Shown: piece by piece, positions 33,401-44,100 of the stretch
Numbering within the stretch: position 1 is the first letter of the stretch
How the letters are laid out: each line of letters opens with the position of its first letter
DNA from: Strigamia acuminata
Taxonomy: Eukaryota > Arthropoda > Chilopoda > Geophilomorpha > Linotaeniidae
Assembly: GCA_949358305.1 (NCBI GenBank)
Contig: OX442315.1
Coordinates: forward strand, 31,522,427 to 31,586,426
Direction: 5' to 3'
Length of the DNA: 64,000 bases
The notes under the pieces: generated by a model
Told to the model about the DNA's origin: nothing
Seen by the model: only the letters and a program-made list of their open reading frames with translations
Database searches by the model: none
Program-made: the position numbers and the translations under genes

Positions 33401-34568
33401 ACTCAAAGAGACTATTTTTATGCTTGCACCGCAGGGTTATACAACACGTGACAAAGGCAAAGTTTGCCATTTATTAAAGAGCATCTACGGTCTTAAGCAG
33501 AGCGGACTCTGCTGGTTCAAAAAGATGCGGAAGGAACTTCTGAAATTAGGATTCAAGCAGTCACTATGTGACCCGTGCTTATTCTTGTTGAGAAGAAACA
33601 AAGATTTCCTTTATTTGGGATTATACGTCGATGACACTGTGACGCTAAGTTCAACGCCAGAATTGAAAAAGCAGGTTATGGGACAGCTGTCCAAGAAAAT
33701 AGAACTTGTACATCTTGGGGAGTTGACTTTTATACTCGGTATGGAGGTGGATCAAAGAAAGGACGGCATATTCCTTTCACAACACAAATACATCAGGAAA
33801 GTGTTGCAAAAATATGGCTTAACAGACTGTAACGCAGCAGTAACCCCACTTGACCCGAATCAAAATTTGGACGTTTATGAAGAAAGTAAGACAATAGACG
33901 CCAAATTCTACCAGGAAATGGTGGGAACAATGATGTATCTTGCAACAGGGACCCGCCCCGATGTAAGCTACGCTGTGAGTTCGTTATCACAGTATAACAA
34001 AGACCCCAGAGCCATACACTTGCAAGCCATCAAAAGAGTGTTCAGATACATAAAAGGAACAGCAGACCAAGGTTTATTCTACCGCAGGCAGCCTGGAGAG
34101 ATCCATTGCTACGCAGATGCATCATGGGACTCCAGTGTTGATGCGAAATCCTTCACTGGATATGTCATCAAACATGGTGACAGCTTGCTTAACTGGAGAA
34201 GCTCGAAGCAACGGACTGTTGCGCTTTCAGCAACTGAAAGCGAGCTGAACGCAATTGCAGAAGCACTCCAAGAATTGATCTGGACTGAATTCCTTCTGAT
34301 AGAATTATGTGGAAAGACAATGGATACCGAAAACAAAGTTATTTATAATGATAACTCTGGCGCTATACAAATATTGGAAGGAGCAACGCAGCGGATGCGT
34401 ACAAAGTTGATGAATAGACGATATCACTTCACCAAAGAAGAATTATTAAGAAGCGGTATAAAGGTTAAGCACATCGCAAGCGAACGCATGCAAGCGGATT
34501 TCCTGACGAAGGCGTTAACCGGACCAAAACTTCAAAGATGCTTGGAAGATCTCAAGTCATTTGAATAG
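30420..34568 (+). CDS. Copia gag-pol polyprotein (1382 aa)
   Basis: One intact frame in Copia order. Gag (UBN2 type) starts MATTDAGIANVASVEKL. A CCHC knuckle CFNCNKPGHFSRDC lies at 229-242. The aspartic protease motif WLLDSGASSHM has its Asp at 307. A gag-pre-integrase zinc-type segment (LWHKRLAHVNFRTL) is near 430. The integrase core has LHLDLVG (Asp497), RSDNGGEF (Asp560) and the NGISERANRT Glu near 596. Reverse transcriptase has YVDD at 1069-1072. RNase H has YADASWD (Asp1233) and ATESE near 1275. Integrase before reverse transcriptase is the diagnostic Copia order. An acidic Ser/Glu linker follows integrase. No stop or frameshift is seen, so it may be coding-competent. Confidence 0.96.
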   Translation: MATTDAGIANVASVEKLTNTNYFLWRMKVRGILRVKELWDEAIIEVGPAKPADPADPDYDDALKKWKEWDKKNSQALTIIALTLSSQQAMRYSRDENAKALWEKIEAHMAGRIEDQKIDLTFELAQLRMSKSEDVDAFMDRSEALATKSAELGKILTDREMTSYILHGLRAEFNMVKKALNANKTLSLDDVRAQLKQEEREHRRGNPDFGRENLTESAYKAKKKTGFKCFNCNKPGHFSRDCWRPKVEKNRTDDTKQKPAGRGRGNTKKEAAAIATDADEPEFYFTFHVTHEEEIETTDISLEWLLDSGASSHMTSKRAKFTQFDEGIQKIGLAGVGTELQADGKGQMELKTPRAHIKLENVLYVPKLKKHLLSVPKIVDSGCKVLFMKNVAQILNDKDQVMMEANRRGDSFFLKEKTKQIEEANLVTQELWHKRLAHVNFRTLMQMSEQRIVRGLTMKKDVPATCEACIEGKSTAKPYSAVKGKQSSRILELLHLDLVGQINPPTYADGNYVLTIVDDTSRKIFVKILQTKSQTSEVFQDFVQEQEVQMGLLVKRVRSDNGGEFVASSLADFFKKKGIKHEFTTAYSAQSNGISERANRTIMEAARTMLLESKLPKPFWGEAVQAAVHSRNLCMTSVHGRSPEEKWTNHTPTVEHLRRFGCIAHVLKPKFQQTKLEAKTQKGIFVGYSLKRKAYRIYLPELERIMEVRNVQFEEGKLGFCLLPPEQLEKEVEMDIGPPLTHKDPIPVPLGEEEGDDDDDESFGSAPDFFESSSEELPNYEESESSTESEEGEPQKPKRGRPKGTTKEFLQQRKQAISDNQAGPSGLRRSKRAEEERKRKLSEPNPAITPGLRRSKRKKRKSEHTAYRAEFIVPSSYKEAMSSPQRDEWVHAMNEEMGSMATHEVWEEVDLPKGARPIKSKWVYRLKTDKFGKNPLYKARLVAAGYAQRPGTDYHETYAPVIRMETLRMLINIGARMGIEIEQDDVKTAYLHGKLKETIFMLAPQGYTTRDKGKVCHLLKSIYGLKQSGLCWFKKMRKELLKLGFKQSLCDPCLFLLRRNKDFLYLGLYVDDTVTLSSTPELKKQVMGQLSKKIELVHLGELTFILGMEVDQRKDGIFLSQHKYIRKVLQKYGLTDCNAAVTPLDPNQNLDVYEESKTIDAKFYQEMVGTMMYLATGTRPDVSYAVSSLSQYNKDPRAIHLQAIKRVFRYIKGTADQGLFYRRQPGEIHCYADASWDSSVDAKSFTGYVIKHGDSLLNWRSSKQRTVALSATESELNAIAEALQELIWTEFLLIELCGKTMDTENKVIYNDNSGAIQILEGATQRMRTKLMNRRYHFTKEELLRSGIKVKHIASERMQADFLTKALTGPKLQRCLEDLKSFE

Positions 34569-34639
34569 TTAATTTAATCTTTATTGTTTATTGGTTGAAT
34601 TGTATAAATGAAATGTAGAAATTTACTCACTCCGAAAAT

Positions 34640-34648
34640 AGGAGGAAA
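34640..34648 (+). other. Polypurine tract
   Basis: AGGAGGAAA directly precedes the TGTTAGG start of the 3' LTR. Confidence 0.75.
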
Positions 34649-34873
34649 TGTTAGGATTATATTTCGAATTGGTAATGTAATTATTATGATTTGTTCAGTT
34701 TCTAATGATTGACTGATGTCACGGGTCAAAAATCTTGATGTATGACCTCGTGATGTCATAACTGTAGTTGTTTTATGTTCTCTCGACCTTGCGGACATCT
34801 TTGATGTTCAATGGGCAATTAAACACCGTTGTTCAACCAAAATCACAGTCTTATTGCTTCAAAAACCTCAACA
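34649..34873 (+). repeat. 3' LTR of the Copia element
   Basis: 225 bp, no difference from the 5' LTR found on reading. It is followed by the target duplication GAAGG. Confidence 0.95.
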
Positions 34874-35150
34874 GAAGGTGTTTTAAAGGATCTGGCTGGC
34901 AAGACTAAAATAATGATGAAATAAATTTCTCTTTGGGTTCTTTGAAGTTATTGAAAATGATGGGAAATTACACTGGTGGCGATGGAATACTAGAAAAATT
35001 AGTTTCGCAAGCTTTTTTAGGTTAGGTGCGTTCAAAGTTTCTGGTTGTATGGTTTTTGGTGTTTCTATAAGTTGCAAAAATGGAAGACCAAAACGTGTTT
35101 GTGTAGTTTAGTTTATTCGGTTTTACAAGTAAACGGCAAATTGAAATTGG

Positions 35151-35210
35151 GCCTAATATTAGGTTTAATACTGCTAAATAACAACTAGAATTAGGAAATC
35201 ATCTGCGTGT
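35151..35210. repeat. Dispersed repeat family 1, copy 1
   Basis: GCCTAATATTA, ACTGCTAAATAAC, GAAAT and GCCTGC/ATCTGC blocks are shared in order with 49845-49905. The two copies are about 75-80% alike by eye. The family is unknown. Confidence 0.6.
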
Positions 35211-36184
35211 TTATTTCCTCTTGACAACCACATATACAATGCAATTTAGTGATACATTATCTAAACAATATTAATAACAAACAATGATCAACATATATAG
35301 TTGTTTTTTGCTTTTTTTGCTGATGGAAACTCAGCAAAAACAGCATTAGTAGAAATTTTGAACGATTTAATGTAAAAAGTTTGCGTAACTATAAAACTTT
35401 GTGTTGAAGTTGTATTAAATAATGTTTTTTATAGAACATTTAATTGACAGGAAGATCGTTGGTAAAATTTTATTTTGTGGAAAAAGTCTTAGAAAACATT
35501 TTATTATCTTGAAAAGTAAAGAGGAACTGGAGCAAAAGAGTTCTCTTCTCTTTCTCCTTTTTCTAGTTAAAAGAAATCAAAAAGCGGTTTTGTTTTATTT
35601 CATTGTTGAATTGAAGGTCGGAGTAGGAGTTGTAAATCCAAAATGGATATACACTGTTGTCCACCCTCGGTTGTCAGTGGGTGGTCGTTTGATTGATGGT
35701 CATGTTTCATTGATCATGGATTCTTCACAAGAGATGTGGTCACTTTGGTTTTGTGGGTGACTCAGGCGGGAAATAAAAGGAAAAAGGAAAAAAAGAATTG
35801 CGAGTTAACGGGGCCAAGTGGGTTTTGGGTTTTCAGTTTTCACAAAAGCTCTGTTTGGCTCAAAGTGTTGGAAAAACATTATACTTCACTCAGGCAATTT
35901 GGCATGCGAGTGTCCTCAAGATAAATCAGTTGTAAATTTAAATATAATGTTGGCTCTTTTTCTAGATAGCGAATGTTTGAAGCTTAAGGTTAAGTCTAAT
36001 GATGAATTGTTGTGTTGTGTGTAGCTTTGTGGATAGTTTTTCATCCGAGATATCCAAAGCCCTCGTAGTCATAACTCGTAATCATAAAAAAAGAGAAAAA
36101 ACATCATAAAAACAATGCGAAATCCGCCAATACTAGTAATAATAAAAAAAAATTAACAATTGAAAACCCATGGCTACAATAAGA

Positions 36185-36420
36185 AAAATTCAACAATGTA
36201 GAAAAATTCAACAATGTAGAAAAATTCAACAATGTAGAAAAATATCAAACAATGTAGAAAAATATCAAACAATGTTGAAAAATATCACACAATGTAGAAA
36301 AATTCAACAATGAAGGAAAATAGCAAACAATGTAAAAAAAATATCAAACAATCGATTGTCAACAATAAGATAAATCCAACAATCGATTGTCAACGATGGA
36401 GAAAAATTCTCAACAATCGA
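36185..36420. repeat. 18-20-bp minisatellite, AACAATG type
   Basis: Units of TTCAACAATGTAGAAAAA (18 bp), some expanded with ATATCAAACAATG, grading into ACAATCGATTGTCAAC units that are themselves palindromic (ACAATCGATTGT). Confidence 0.85.
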
Positions 36421-36768
36421 TGGCAAGAATGGGAGCGAAAAAATTGAAACAATAGAAAAACTGACAGGGGGATGATAAAAAAACGATAATCCATTTTAAT
36501 GGAAGGGAGATTTGAATATCTATTAAAGGAGTGATAGATATTTTACTCGATATTCCAGTAATTTGTCAACAGAAATTATGATCTTATTTTTGTTTTGGGT
36601 ATGATTGATTGTAATTATTAACATTACTTCTTAATGCTTCTTCTGCACATTTGGCTATTTATTATGTGTCAAATGGATGACATTTTATCATTTTCAAATT
36701 TATCGTGTACCATTTAAAGTGATGATTTTGCATTTTTCAATATTTTTTATTTTTTTTATTCTGCACAG

Positions 36769-36930
36769 GTTGGATTTCTTCGCTGTCCCATCTGACTCCC
36801 CTTCGCGACTGGAGGTCTAACATACATATTTGGCGGTTCTTGGGCGTCCACTAGAAGACAATGTGCCCTCCGGTTTTTGTCTTCGTAGCCATAATCGCAC
36901 TCGTCGGCTCGAGTGAGCTTCAGATTGAAG
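36769..36930 (+). CDS. First coding exon with signal peptide, product unknown
   Basis: The exon is preceded by a T-rich tract and CTGCACAG (acceptor at 36768) and ends GAAG|GTAAGA (donor at 36931). The ATG at 36861 gives 23 codons plus one base: MCPPVFVFVAIIALVGSSEL, a typical cleavable signal peptide, then QIEG. The 92 bases before the ATG would be 5' UTR. Balanced base composition sets it off from its surroundings. The protein should be secreted or a type I membrane protein. The rest must lie across an intron longer than 27 kb, as in many arthropod adhesion and receptor genes. The family cannot be told from a signal peptide. Confidence 0.6.
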
Positions 36931-38300
36931 GTAAGAAAGAAAATATCTGTTTAACAGCATTGAAATACCAACGGAAGGATTGTGTGTTGAAATCGGAGCT
37001 TCTTACTCCCATTGCTGATTGGTTGGCTGAAGTGATAAGATCCTCTCTTCAGATGCAAAGTCACATGACATTTTTCGGCTTGTGATAATATGAAACTGTC
37101 AAGGGAGAAATGCATACCATAAGAAATAGAATTGATGCGCAGCATATGGTGTCAGATTTGATAAATATAAAAAAAGAAATGGTATAGCACGGCTGAGAAT
37201 ATCATTGAAAATTCAGGATCACGATATACAAGTAAACTAACAGACAGCTGTAGAAGTTAAGCCGGAGTGTAAATTGATGTTTTTTCAATAGAAGAATGAT
37301 TAATTCAGGCAGGAGCGAGAAGTGTGTCTTAAAAAAGGTATCTTCAGTGACGTTTCAAGTGGCCAAAGAGGTAAAATTTGATGTTAAGCAGGAAAGATTT
37401 TGTTTTTGCTGTTTTTAGAGTTTGTATAAACAGAATGGACGCCAAAAACAGCCATAAATTTATGGCAAAAATTTGAAAGTATACTGTGGAGTGTGCTCTA
37501 CTACGCGGAAAAGTAGTTCTGTTTACTTCCAATTAATTTTAGTGTAAAAACTGATTAGAATGATAGATTTTATTTATTTGGTAATAAAATATTTATTTAT
37601 TTTGCTAAACCTGCTGTTATGGGCTACTTTTTTGTGCCATTACACCATTGATACGGCTTGAATTAGGACAACTTTGTGTCATTTCAAAGTATAGAAGTAG
37701 AGTGGTTTTCGAAGTGGTTTAAATTCAAGTTAAATTCAAAACGGGGGTTGAACTTGCATAAGGTGAAGCACTAAAATAGGTGGGTTCATTGGATGAAAAT
37801 GACCAATTTCAAGTTGGAGAGGAATCGGAGGATTCTCAATCCACAATGGATTGCATGATGGAAGAAGGATGAAGGGCTGCTCTTCAAAGAATAGAAACGA
37901 AAGATGACGTTAAATCATCTCAAGCCTCTGAAGGATTATTCTTGGACAGATGAAAGGAAAGGTCTTACTTTGAAGTGTGAATTTAGCTTTAATCTCGCTC
38001 CGTTGCCAACCTATCAATAAGTAATCAGTTATAAAGAGACTAAACTCTGATTCCTGGAACATCCCTAATAACTGAGCGTGTAGCGGACTTTAAAGCGCAA
38101 ACTTTTGTCAAATCTATGACAAATGTTCACTAATTAGTGTTGGCAGCTGCTGTTGACAATCTGTGCGTGAATTCTTTAAACTTGTTTTAGCTTGAAATAT
38201 TGGCAGAGCTTGTGGGCTTAAATCAACATGCGAAATTAAAGCGCGGCTGAATTTTCATTGCTTATTCTCTAATTTCGACCAAACAGCATTTTAAACAACA
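36931..38300. other. Putative intron sequence
   Basis: No coding exon seen. A short TACGCGGAAAAGTAG sequence near 37502 matches the CGCGGAAAAG hairpin sequence next to the element at 38304. Confidence 0.35.
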
Positions 38301-38960
38301 TATTAGAGAGTTTGCGGGATGCATTTTTCCCTTATTTTGCTTCACGATACACTATTTTAGTGCCACATCGTAAGGGAAAAATCTTTAGTGTATCGTTTTC
38401 AACACTAAATTAAAATATAGCGCAGCCAATCAGAATTGAGAACACTATATTGTTAGCTCCACCCATTGCAAATGGCGATTATTTTGTTGTCCCGATCAAA
38501 CACATCACAGCCATAGGTACGTAGATTGAATGATAAGTGAGGCCCAAAATTGAATTTTAGGCCCAAAACCATACTTTATAGGCATAATAATGGAATTTTA
38601 TGCAGAAATTTGCACATTTACGCCCCCAAATTGAATTTTTAGGCCCAAAATTACTAACTGTCAGTATTTGGCTGAAATAGTTTAGTGATAAGGGAAAAGT
38701 GCAGCCCGCAAAAACTTAATTTATCATTTTTTTTTTACAGTCTTTAACTGTAAGGGAAAAATGCATCCCGCAAACTCTCTATGGTTACGCGGAAAAGTCA
38801 CACCGTACGGTAAAGCTGCTGTCTTTTCCGCGCAACAATATTTAAACTGCTTATCGGCCGATTTGGTCTGTTTTCAGTCGCAGTGGGCATGCGCACGACG
38901 TGTAAAGAAGGAAACATTTAAGTGACTGTGCAATTATATGCAGATATTTCCAAGAAGCAA
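38275..38960. repeat. Dispersed repeat family 2, copy 1, interrupted
   Basis: AAACAGCATTTTAAACAAC (38281-38299) and TTTAAACTGC (38841-38850) through GGCATGCGCACGAC (38886-38899) match 55658-55738, where the parts are contiguous. Here they are split by about 540 bases containing the inverted-repeat element and a CGCGGAAAAG hairpin (38787-38836). Confidence 0.65.
38304..38781. mobile_element. Terminal-inverted-repeat (MITE-like) element
   Basis: Perfect 30-bp inverted ends lie at 38305-38334 and 38751-38780 (AGAGAGTTTGCGGGATGC inward). A TA dinucleotide is present at both ends (38304-38305, 38780-38781), fitting TA target duplication of Tc1/mariner-related elements. The 475-bp interior has no transposase; it repeats AAGGGAAAAAT/GCAGCCCGCAAA blocks and has inverted GATACACTA sequences inside. 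Transposase would come from elsewhere. Confidence 0.85.
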
Positions 38961-39021
38961 AATTATCAAATAATTCTAAGAATATTTATGCTTAAATAAT
39001 ATTTTTAACAAGCCATAAAGC

Positions 39022-39060
39022 AACCATCCTCTGCTACCAATTGTGGTACGCAAGGCGTGT
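39022..39060 (-). mobile_element. Relic of a Copia element (PBS and LTR edge)
   Basis: On the minus strand ATTGGTAGCAGAGGATGGTT reproduces the 20 bases at the 5' LTR/primer-site junction of the Copia element (29877-29896). The adjoining sequence ends in ...CCACA, a plausible LTR end, but differs from the young element, so a related family is implied. Confidence 0.5.
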
Positions 39061-40700
39061 TACTTTTTGTTTGCATGTGATTTAGGTATAGTTATGAGTT
39101 GTTTGTGCGTGTGAAGGGTCGTGCACTCTTAACCCAGCACACACATGCAGCTTCTTAGTTAATCTGAGCATTATTAATTAGTAATTTATTGAGGTGAAGC
39201 TGATTTTGTGTTGACACAATCCTTTTATAGCCAGTTATTGCTACACTTTGGCTCGCAGGTCATACCGTGCCATTTATTCTAGGATGTTGGAGGTCTGCTT
39301 TGACCATGTGACCCCTTTTGATGTAGAATTACTGCACCTGCACAACATGCGAATGTGATGTGAATTTGAAAAACAGCAAAGTTCAAAGCAATATTCTCTC
39401 TCTCTGATCCATCTCAATAATTGGCTTGGAAAAAAAAAATCAGTCGACTTGAAAGGATTAAGTAGTGGTCAGTTTTTTGCAGCCTTTTTGTATTGAATTT
39501 GTTAATGGAAGAACGTGGGGTGAATGAAAAAATAACTCAATTTATTAAGGATGAATGGGAAATAAAAAGGGAAAGGTATGAGGTCGGTATTAGATTTCAG
39601 AAATTTTTTTTATTTTATTTTATTATGATTTTTTTTTTTTTTGCTTTCTTCGAAGAGCGAAGAATTTGGACTTTTTCTAATCCCATAAGTCAATCCCATA
39701 AGTCAGTTTCTAGTGGGACTTTTTCTATGAATTGAGCTTTTTGATTCAGTTAAGTTAGTTTATTTATTTTTTTTGCCCTTGCTCTCTATGGAGAAAAGGA
39801 ATTCACTTGAGAGAAATGTAGTTGGTGATGTGTGAAATCAAGTATTCTGTTGAGTGAATGAATATCAAGAAGCTTATTGTTGCTTGAGGTATAGCAGTGG
39901 AAGAAAAAGCATGGCCGAGGAAATTGTACGAGCTGCGTCGATGAATTGCAACAATTTTCGAGCTTTGTTGTGCTTGAAACACCAGATTTTTGCCGCTGTT
40001 ACGTGTTGTGATGGATTGGTGCGCATGAGTAGTCAATAAAGTGACTAATCAGTGATGAATTACAGCTTTAATAGCATGACAGGAAATGAAGCTAGTGGAA
40101 GGTAATCTAGTGCTTTAGCTTCAGCTTTAGCTTTGTTTGGAATGGGCGGAATTATTGTCTTAATCCGTGCGGTCTTTATTAAAAAGCCTTCATTTAAAGT
40201 GTGATTGCAGAGCTGGATGGAAAAAAACTGGGATTATTGTTTATCTTGCATGGTGCTGAAAAAATTGTGTGTTTAGGGATTTTTAAGAAGAAATTGCTTG
40301 TTGATAGGATTTGCTAGTGTTTTAATTGGTGTATTGGTATTTAGTTCATGGCATTAAGGATTGGGAAGAAGGGTTTGGTATTTTATCTTTGGAGATTGAT
40401 TTTTTTTTTGAAGTTGAGGCCGAGTTTAATGCGCTTTTGACTGTACAGATGTTTGTATTAATGTAATTTGAACTCGTGTGGTAATATGAGGAGTTTTTTT
40501 TTTTAATGCATTCCAAATGCATGGTTGTTTGTTGGATTGAATGTGTTGTGATGGAATGCATAATAGAGGCACGTGTTTTTGTTTGTAGGAGAGTGTTAAT
40601 TTGGAGTAGTGAAGTGGAAAGATGGAAAAATGTAATGGCGCACATGTTTTGCAGCAAAAAACATCAAATTGCATAAAATTATGAATTTGTAAAAAATAAA
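39061..40700. other. Putative intron sequence
   Basis: No exon or RNA gene recognised. There is a T-rich tract near 39602-39640. Confidence 0.3.
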
Positions 40701-40975
40701 AATAAGACCAAATATAGACTACACAAAATATACATAAAATATATAAAATATATACAAAATACACAAAATATACTCAAAATACACAAAATAAACACAAAAT
40801 ATACACAAAATATACATACAATATATAAAATTTATACAAAATATACAAAATATAGTCAAAATACATAAAATTTATACAAAATATACAAAATATACTCAAA
40901 ATAAACAAAATATACACAAAATATACATAAAATTTATACAAAATACACACACAAAATATTTAAAGTATATAAAAT
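40701..40975. repeat. Degenerate ACAAAATATA array
   Basis: An imperfect tandem array of ACAAAATATAC and ATAAAATATA units with variable spacing, AT-rich and likely unstable. Confidence 0.8.
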
Positions 40976-41029
40976 GTACACAAACTTGTCAAAAACACAT
41001 CAAAAGAAAAATCTTGAAATACTACAAAC

Positions 41030-41175
41030 CCCAAAATATTTGCAAAATTACAAATTATACAAATCTGCTAAACCAAAAAAGGCCAAAAATTTTTTTACAA
41101 AATTTTAAAATTACAAATTATACAAATCTGCTAAACCAAAAAAGGCCAAAAAATTTTTTTACAAAATTTTAAAAC
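41030..41175. repeat. Two-unit tandem duplication (about 66 bp)
   Basis: The string AATTACAAATTATACAAATC with CTAAACCAAAAAAGGCC after it occurs twice in tandem and is followed by AATTTTTTTACAAAATTTTA in both units. Confidence 0.85.
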
Positions 41176-44100
41176 TACACAACATTCCAAAACAATACGA
41201 AACTACAAATTCAAGAATTCCACACTCCACACTCATTTATTTTCTTTAAAAAAAATTTTTTTTATTGCCAACCGGTCTTGTTGCACCCAGCCAGCATCAA
41301 TGACCAGCTACACATAGAAAAACAAAAAGAAATTTCTTTTTTTTTAATACACTACGTGTGTCTTGAAGGAGAAGGTGAATCCAGGGTGAAAACACATTTA
41401 GCCCTGCTTCATCGCCCCACCTCTTGTTCTTCGTCCCTCCCCACCAACGCGCCAAAGATGCTGGATGGTCTTCACCGATTTCATCCGCACCACTTGTTTC
41501 GTAAGTCACTCGTTGCCTAGATTTATCGACTGGAGTTTCTCCCACTATATATTTTTTCCTTTTTCCCCCATTTATACCCTACACTTTGCCATTCCCGCTA
41601 TTTATTCCCTAATCTATTTTTCGCCCCTCATTTCTTCCATATAAAAATTCGTCACTTGATTCGTGTAAACACAGGGTCAGAGATCAAACTTTTTGGATTA
41701 AGGGGCGCGTGTCATGCAGTTAGGGAGAGACTCCTCAACCCTTGCTGCACTTTTTTTTTTACCTTCCTCCCTCTTACCCCTTTGCTTTTTCCCCTCTTCT
41801 TTTAGTCTAACCCACACCTGAAGTGAGTTGGTTGGTTCATTTCACAAGAAGAAAAACGGGAGAGGAAATTGAGAGCAGCTGCCTCTAAACGTTTTATTGC
41901 CTTCATAAGTCGTTGCATTCCTCTGATGCCTTTTTTTCTCTCTCTCCTCTCTCTTCTTTCTCTCTCTCTTTCTGAAAAACACACACACATACACATGACA
42001 GAGGTAAGAGGGATGGAAGTGGGCGTGGGGGTAAAGAAGAGTCTTATTTTTTCGTGACTTGATGACTGTTTGTGATGTTTGGAGATCTTTTTTTGATAGA
42101 CAGAGGTGGCACATAGTGGGGGAAGATGTATAAAAAGAAAATGGGGAAATGTCGAGGAATTTGTTGAGGTTAAATTTAAATTTAAAGTGAGGAAGTTGGA
42201 AGAAAGAGTTTTTTGTGTTATAGGATGGAAAGTTTTGAGTAAATATAGAATATTGTAGGATTTATTGTTTAATTAAATGGGTTGTCTTTTTGCTAGGAAT
42301 ATAACTAATCTTTTGGATTTGTAGCAATATGTTTGGAGCAGTGGATGGAAGTAACAATTGTCTTGTACATGAGGAATTATGGGAGACGGGGAAGATGTAG
42401 CGACTCAATTTCATTAAAAGAGTGTTAGAGAGCTGTAATGGAGACGAAAATGGGAAAATTTGAGACGTAATTATATTTTCGTGAATTAATTTAAGTCGAA
42501 ATGAGACGGTTCGGATTAGATTTAATTTTTTCGAGTTTATTTATTTTTATTATTATTATTATTATTATTTTTTTTTTTACTTTGGGCTGCTATTTAGGAC
42601 GGATTATGGTAGTTGGTAGTAAATCAAAAGGAGCGGAGTCAGGTTTTGATTTTTATGAAACGACGAAGCTCTTTTAGCACGTCCTTTTTATCAAGAGTTC
42701 TTGTTTTTTTATACACTTTCTATCGGGCTCGTTCACGCTCCCGTAGAAATTGCTCGCCGTTCCGTCCAGGCTTCCGTGATCGTTTTACGTGCACAGTTTA
42801 ATAGCAGAGCCACGCGCGATATTTCTTCACAAACATCGACAGTTATAACGAGTAAAAGTAACATAAAAACGTAAATACATTCTACAAATACATCAACTCC
42901 TCGACATCTATATTTATACTCGTGATATCTAAGAAGAAATTTTTTTATTTATTTTTATTTTTTTAAAAATGTTATGTCGCAATTTTGTGTTGCAAAATTT
43001 GTTGTGACAGATCCGTGTTTTGATTAGCCATTAGGAAGCTTGGGATAATGTGTTTGGATGACAGGGCCATTGAAGGTTTTCAAGTTTGGCGAATCGTTAA
43101 AAACAACAATTAGAAAACTTGTGTTTTGTTTACAAGCGATGCAAAGTCAATATTAGGTAATTATTACCGAGTTGCGGAGAAGAAAAGCGGAGTAGTAAAA
43201 CGGAAAGTTGCGATTCTAATTTGGAAATATTTAAGCTTTCTGTTAGTTTACAATTGGAAAACGATATTTAGAGGAAAGCGCTCTAAAAATGCTATAAAAT
43301 CACAATTATACAACGTGATGATTGGTAAATTACGACCAGTGACAGTCTGTAATGATGAGTGTATCACAGCAATTATGTTAATCCTCATTAATGAATTGCA
43401 TGCGTAGAGAATTTTGAATTCTACACGCATTCCATGTATAATACATGAGTAAAAGATGTGAAATTAGGATGGGATTGTCAGAACAGATATGCGCAGTCAT
43501 TTTGACGCTTTACCACGGCAATATTAAAAAAAAAAACGATATTAAATGGCTATATTTTAATTAGACTGTGGATTTTGTATTCAGATTTCAAAAACTCTTG
43601 TTTACACTTGCAAAACTGAAGGGGGGCAAAAATATATGTTGACATAAAATGTGTTGACGTAATGCTTTTTAAATAAATAAAGAGTGGAGAATACAAAACA
43701 AGATGAAGAGATATGTATGCTGACTGGGGTCAAATGATTACATAAATAATTGAATTTTGACTGATTGTGGGTTATTTTTGCTGGTGAATCAGGGAAATGT
43801 TCGCAATATGTGTCATATCGGTTGAATTTATTGTCGTTAAAGACGTCGTAAAGATGAGACATAAGACGACTTGCCGGTGGCCAATGACCGACAACAACAT
43901 GAAAGTGAAAGTCTTTGCATAGCGTTGAGTAAACAAACTGCAATGTTTTTCTCGAGTTTTGACTTTGAGCAAACTTACACGATTTTATTATTTTTTTTAT
44001 ATATTTTTTTTTGGGGGTTTTAGGTGGGAAATTTATGCCGGAAAGGTGTGAAATTTAATTTTAGGGAAAATTGTGAAAGCCCTCACTCACATCCTGATTT

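Larger units (their letters stand above)
29648..34878 (+). mobile_element. Full-length Ty1/Copia retrotransposon with target duplication
   Basis: The element spans 29653-34873 (5221 bp) with 225-bp LTRs that read as identical, TGTTAGG to CAACA ends, and a 5-bp target duplication GAAGG at 29648-29652 and 34874-34878. A tRNA-Met primer site, a polypurine tract and a single uninterrupted 1382-codon gag-pol frame are all present. It appears structurally complete and very recently inserted into intron DNA, in the sense orientation of the putative host gene. Confidence 0.96.
34879..36768. other. Putative intron sequence
   Basis: AT-rich, with one member of a dispersed repeat (35151-35210) and a minisatellite (36185-36420). 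The 3' end has a T-rich tract and CTGCACAG, a good acceptor for the next exon. Confidence 0.4.
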
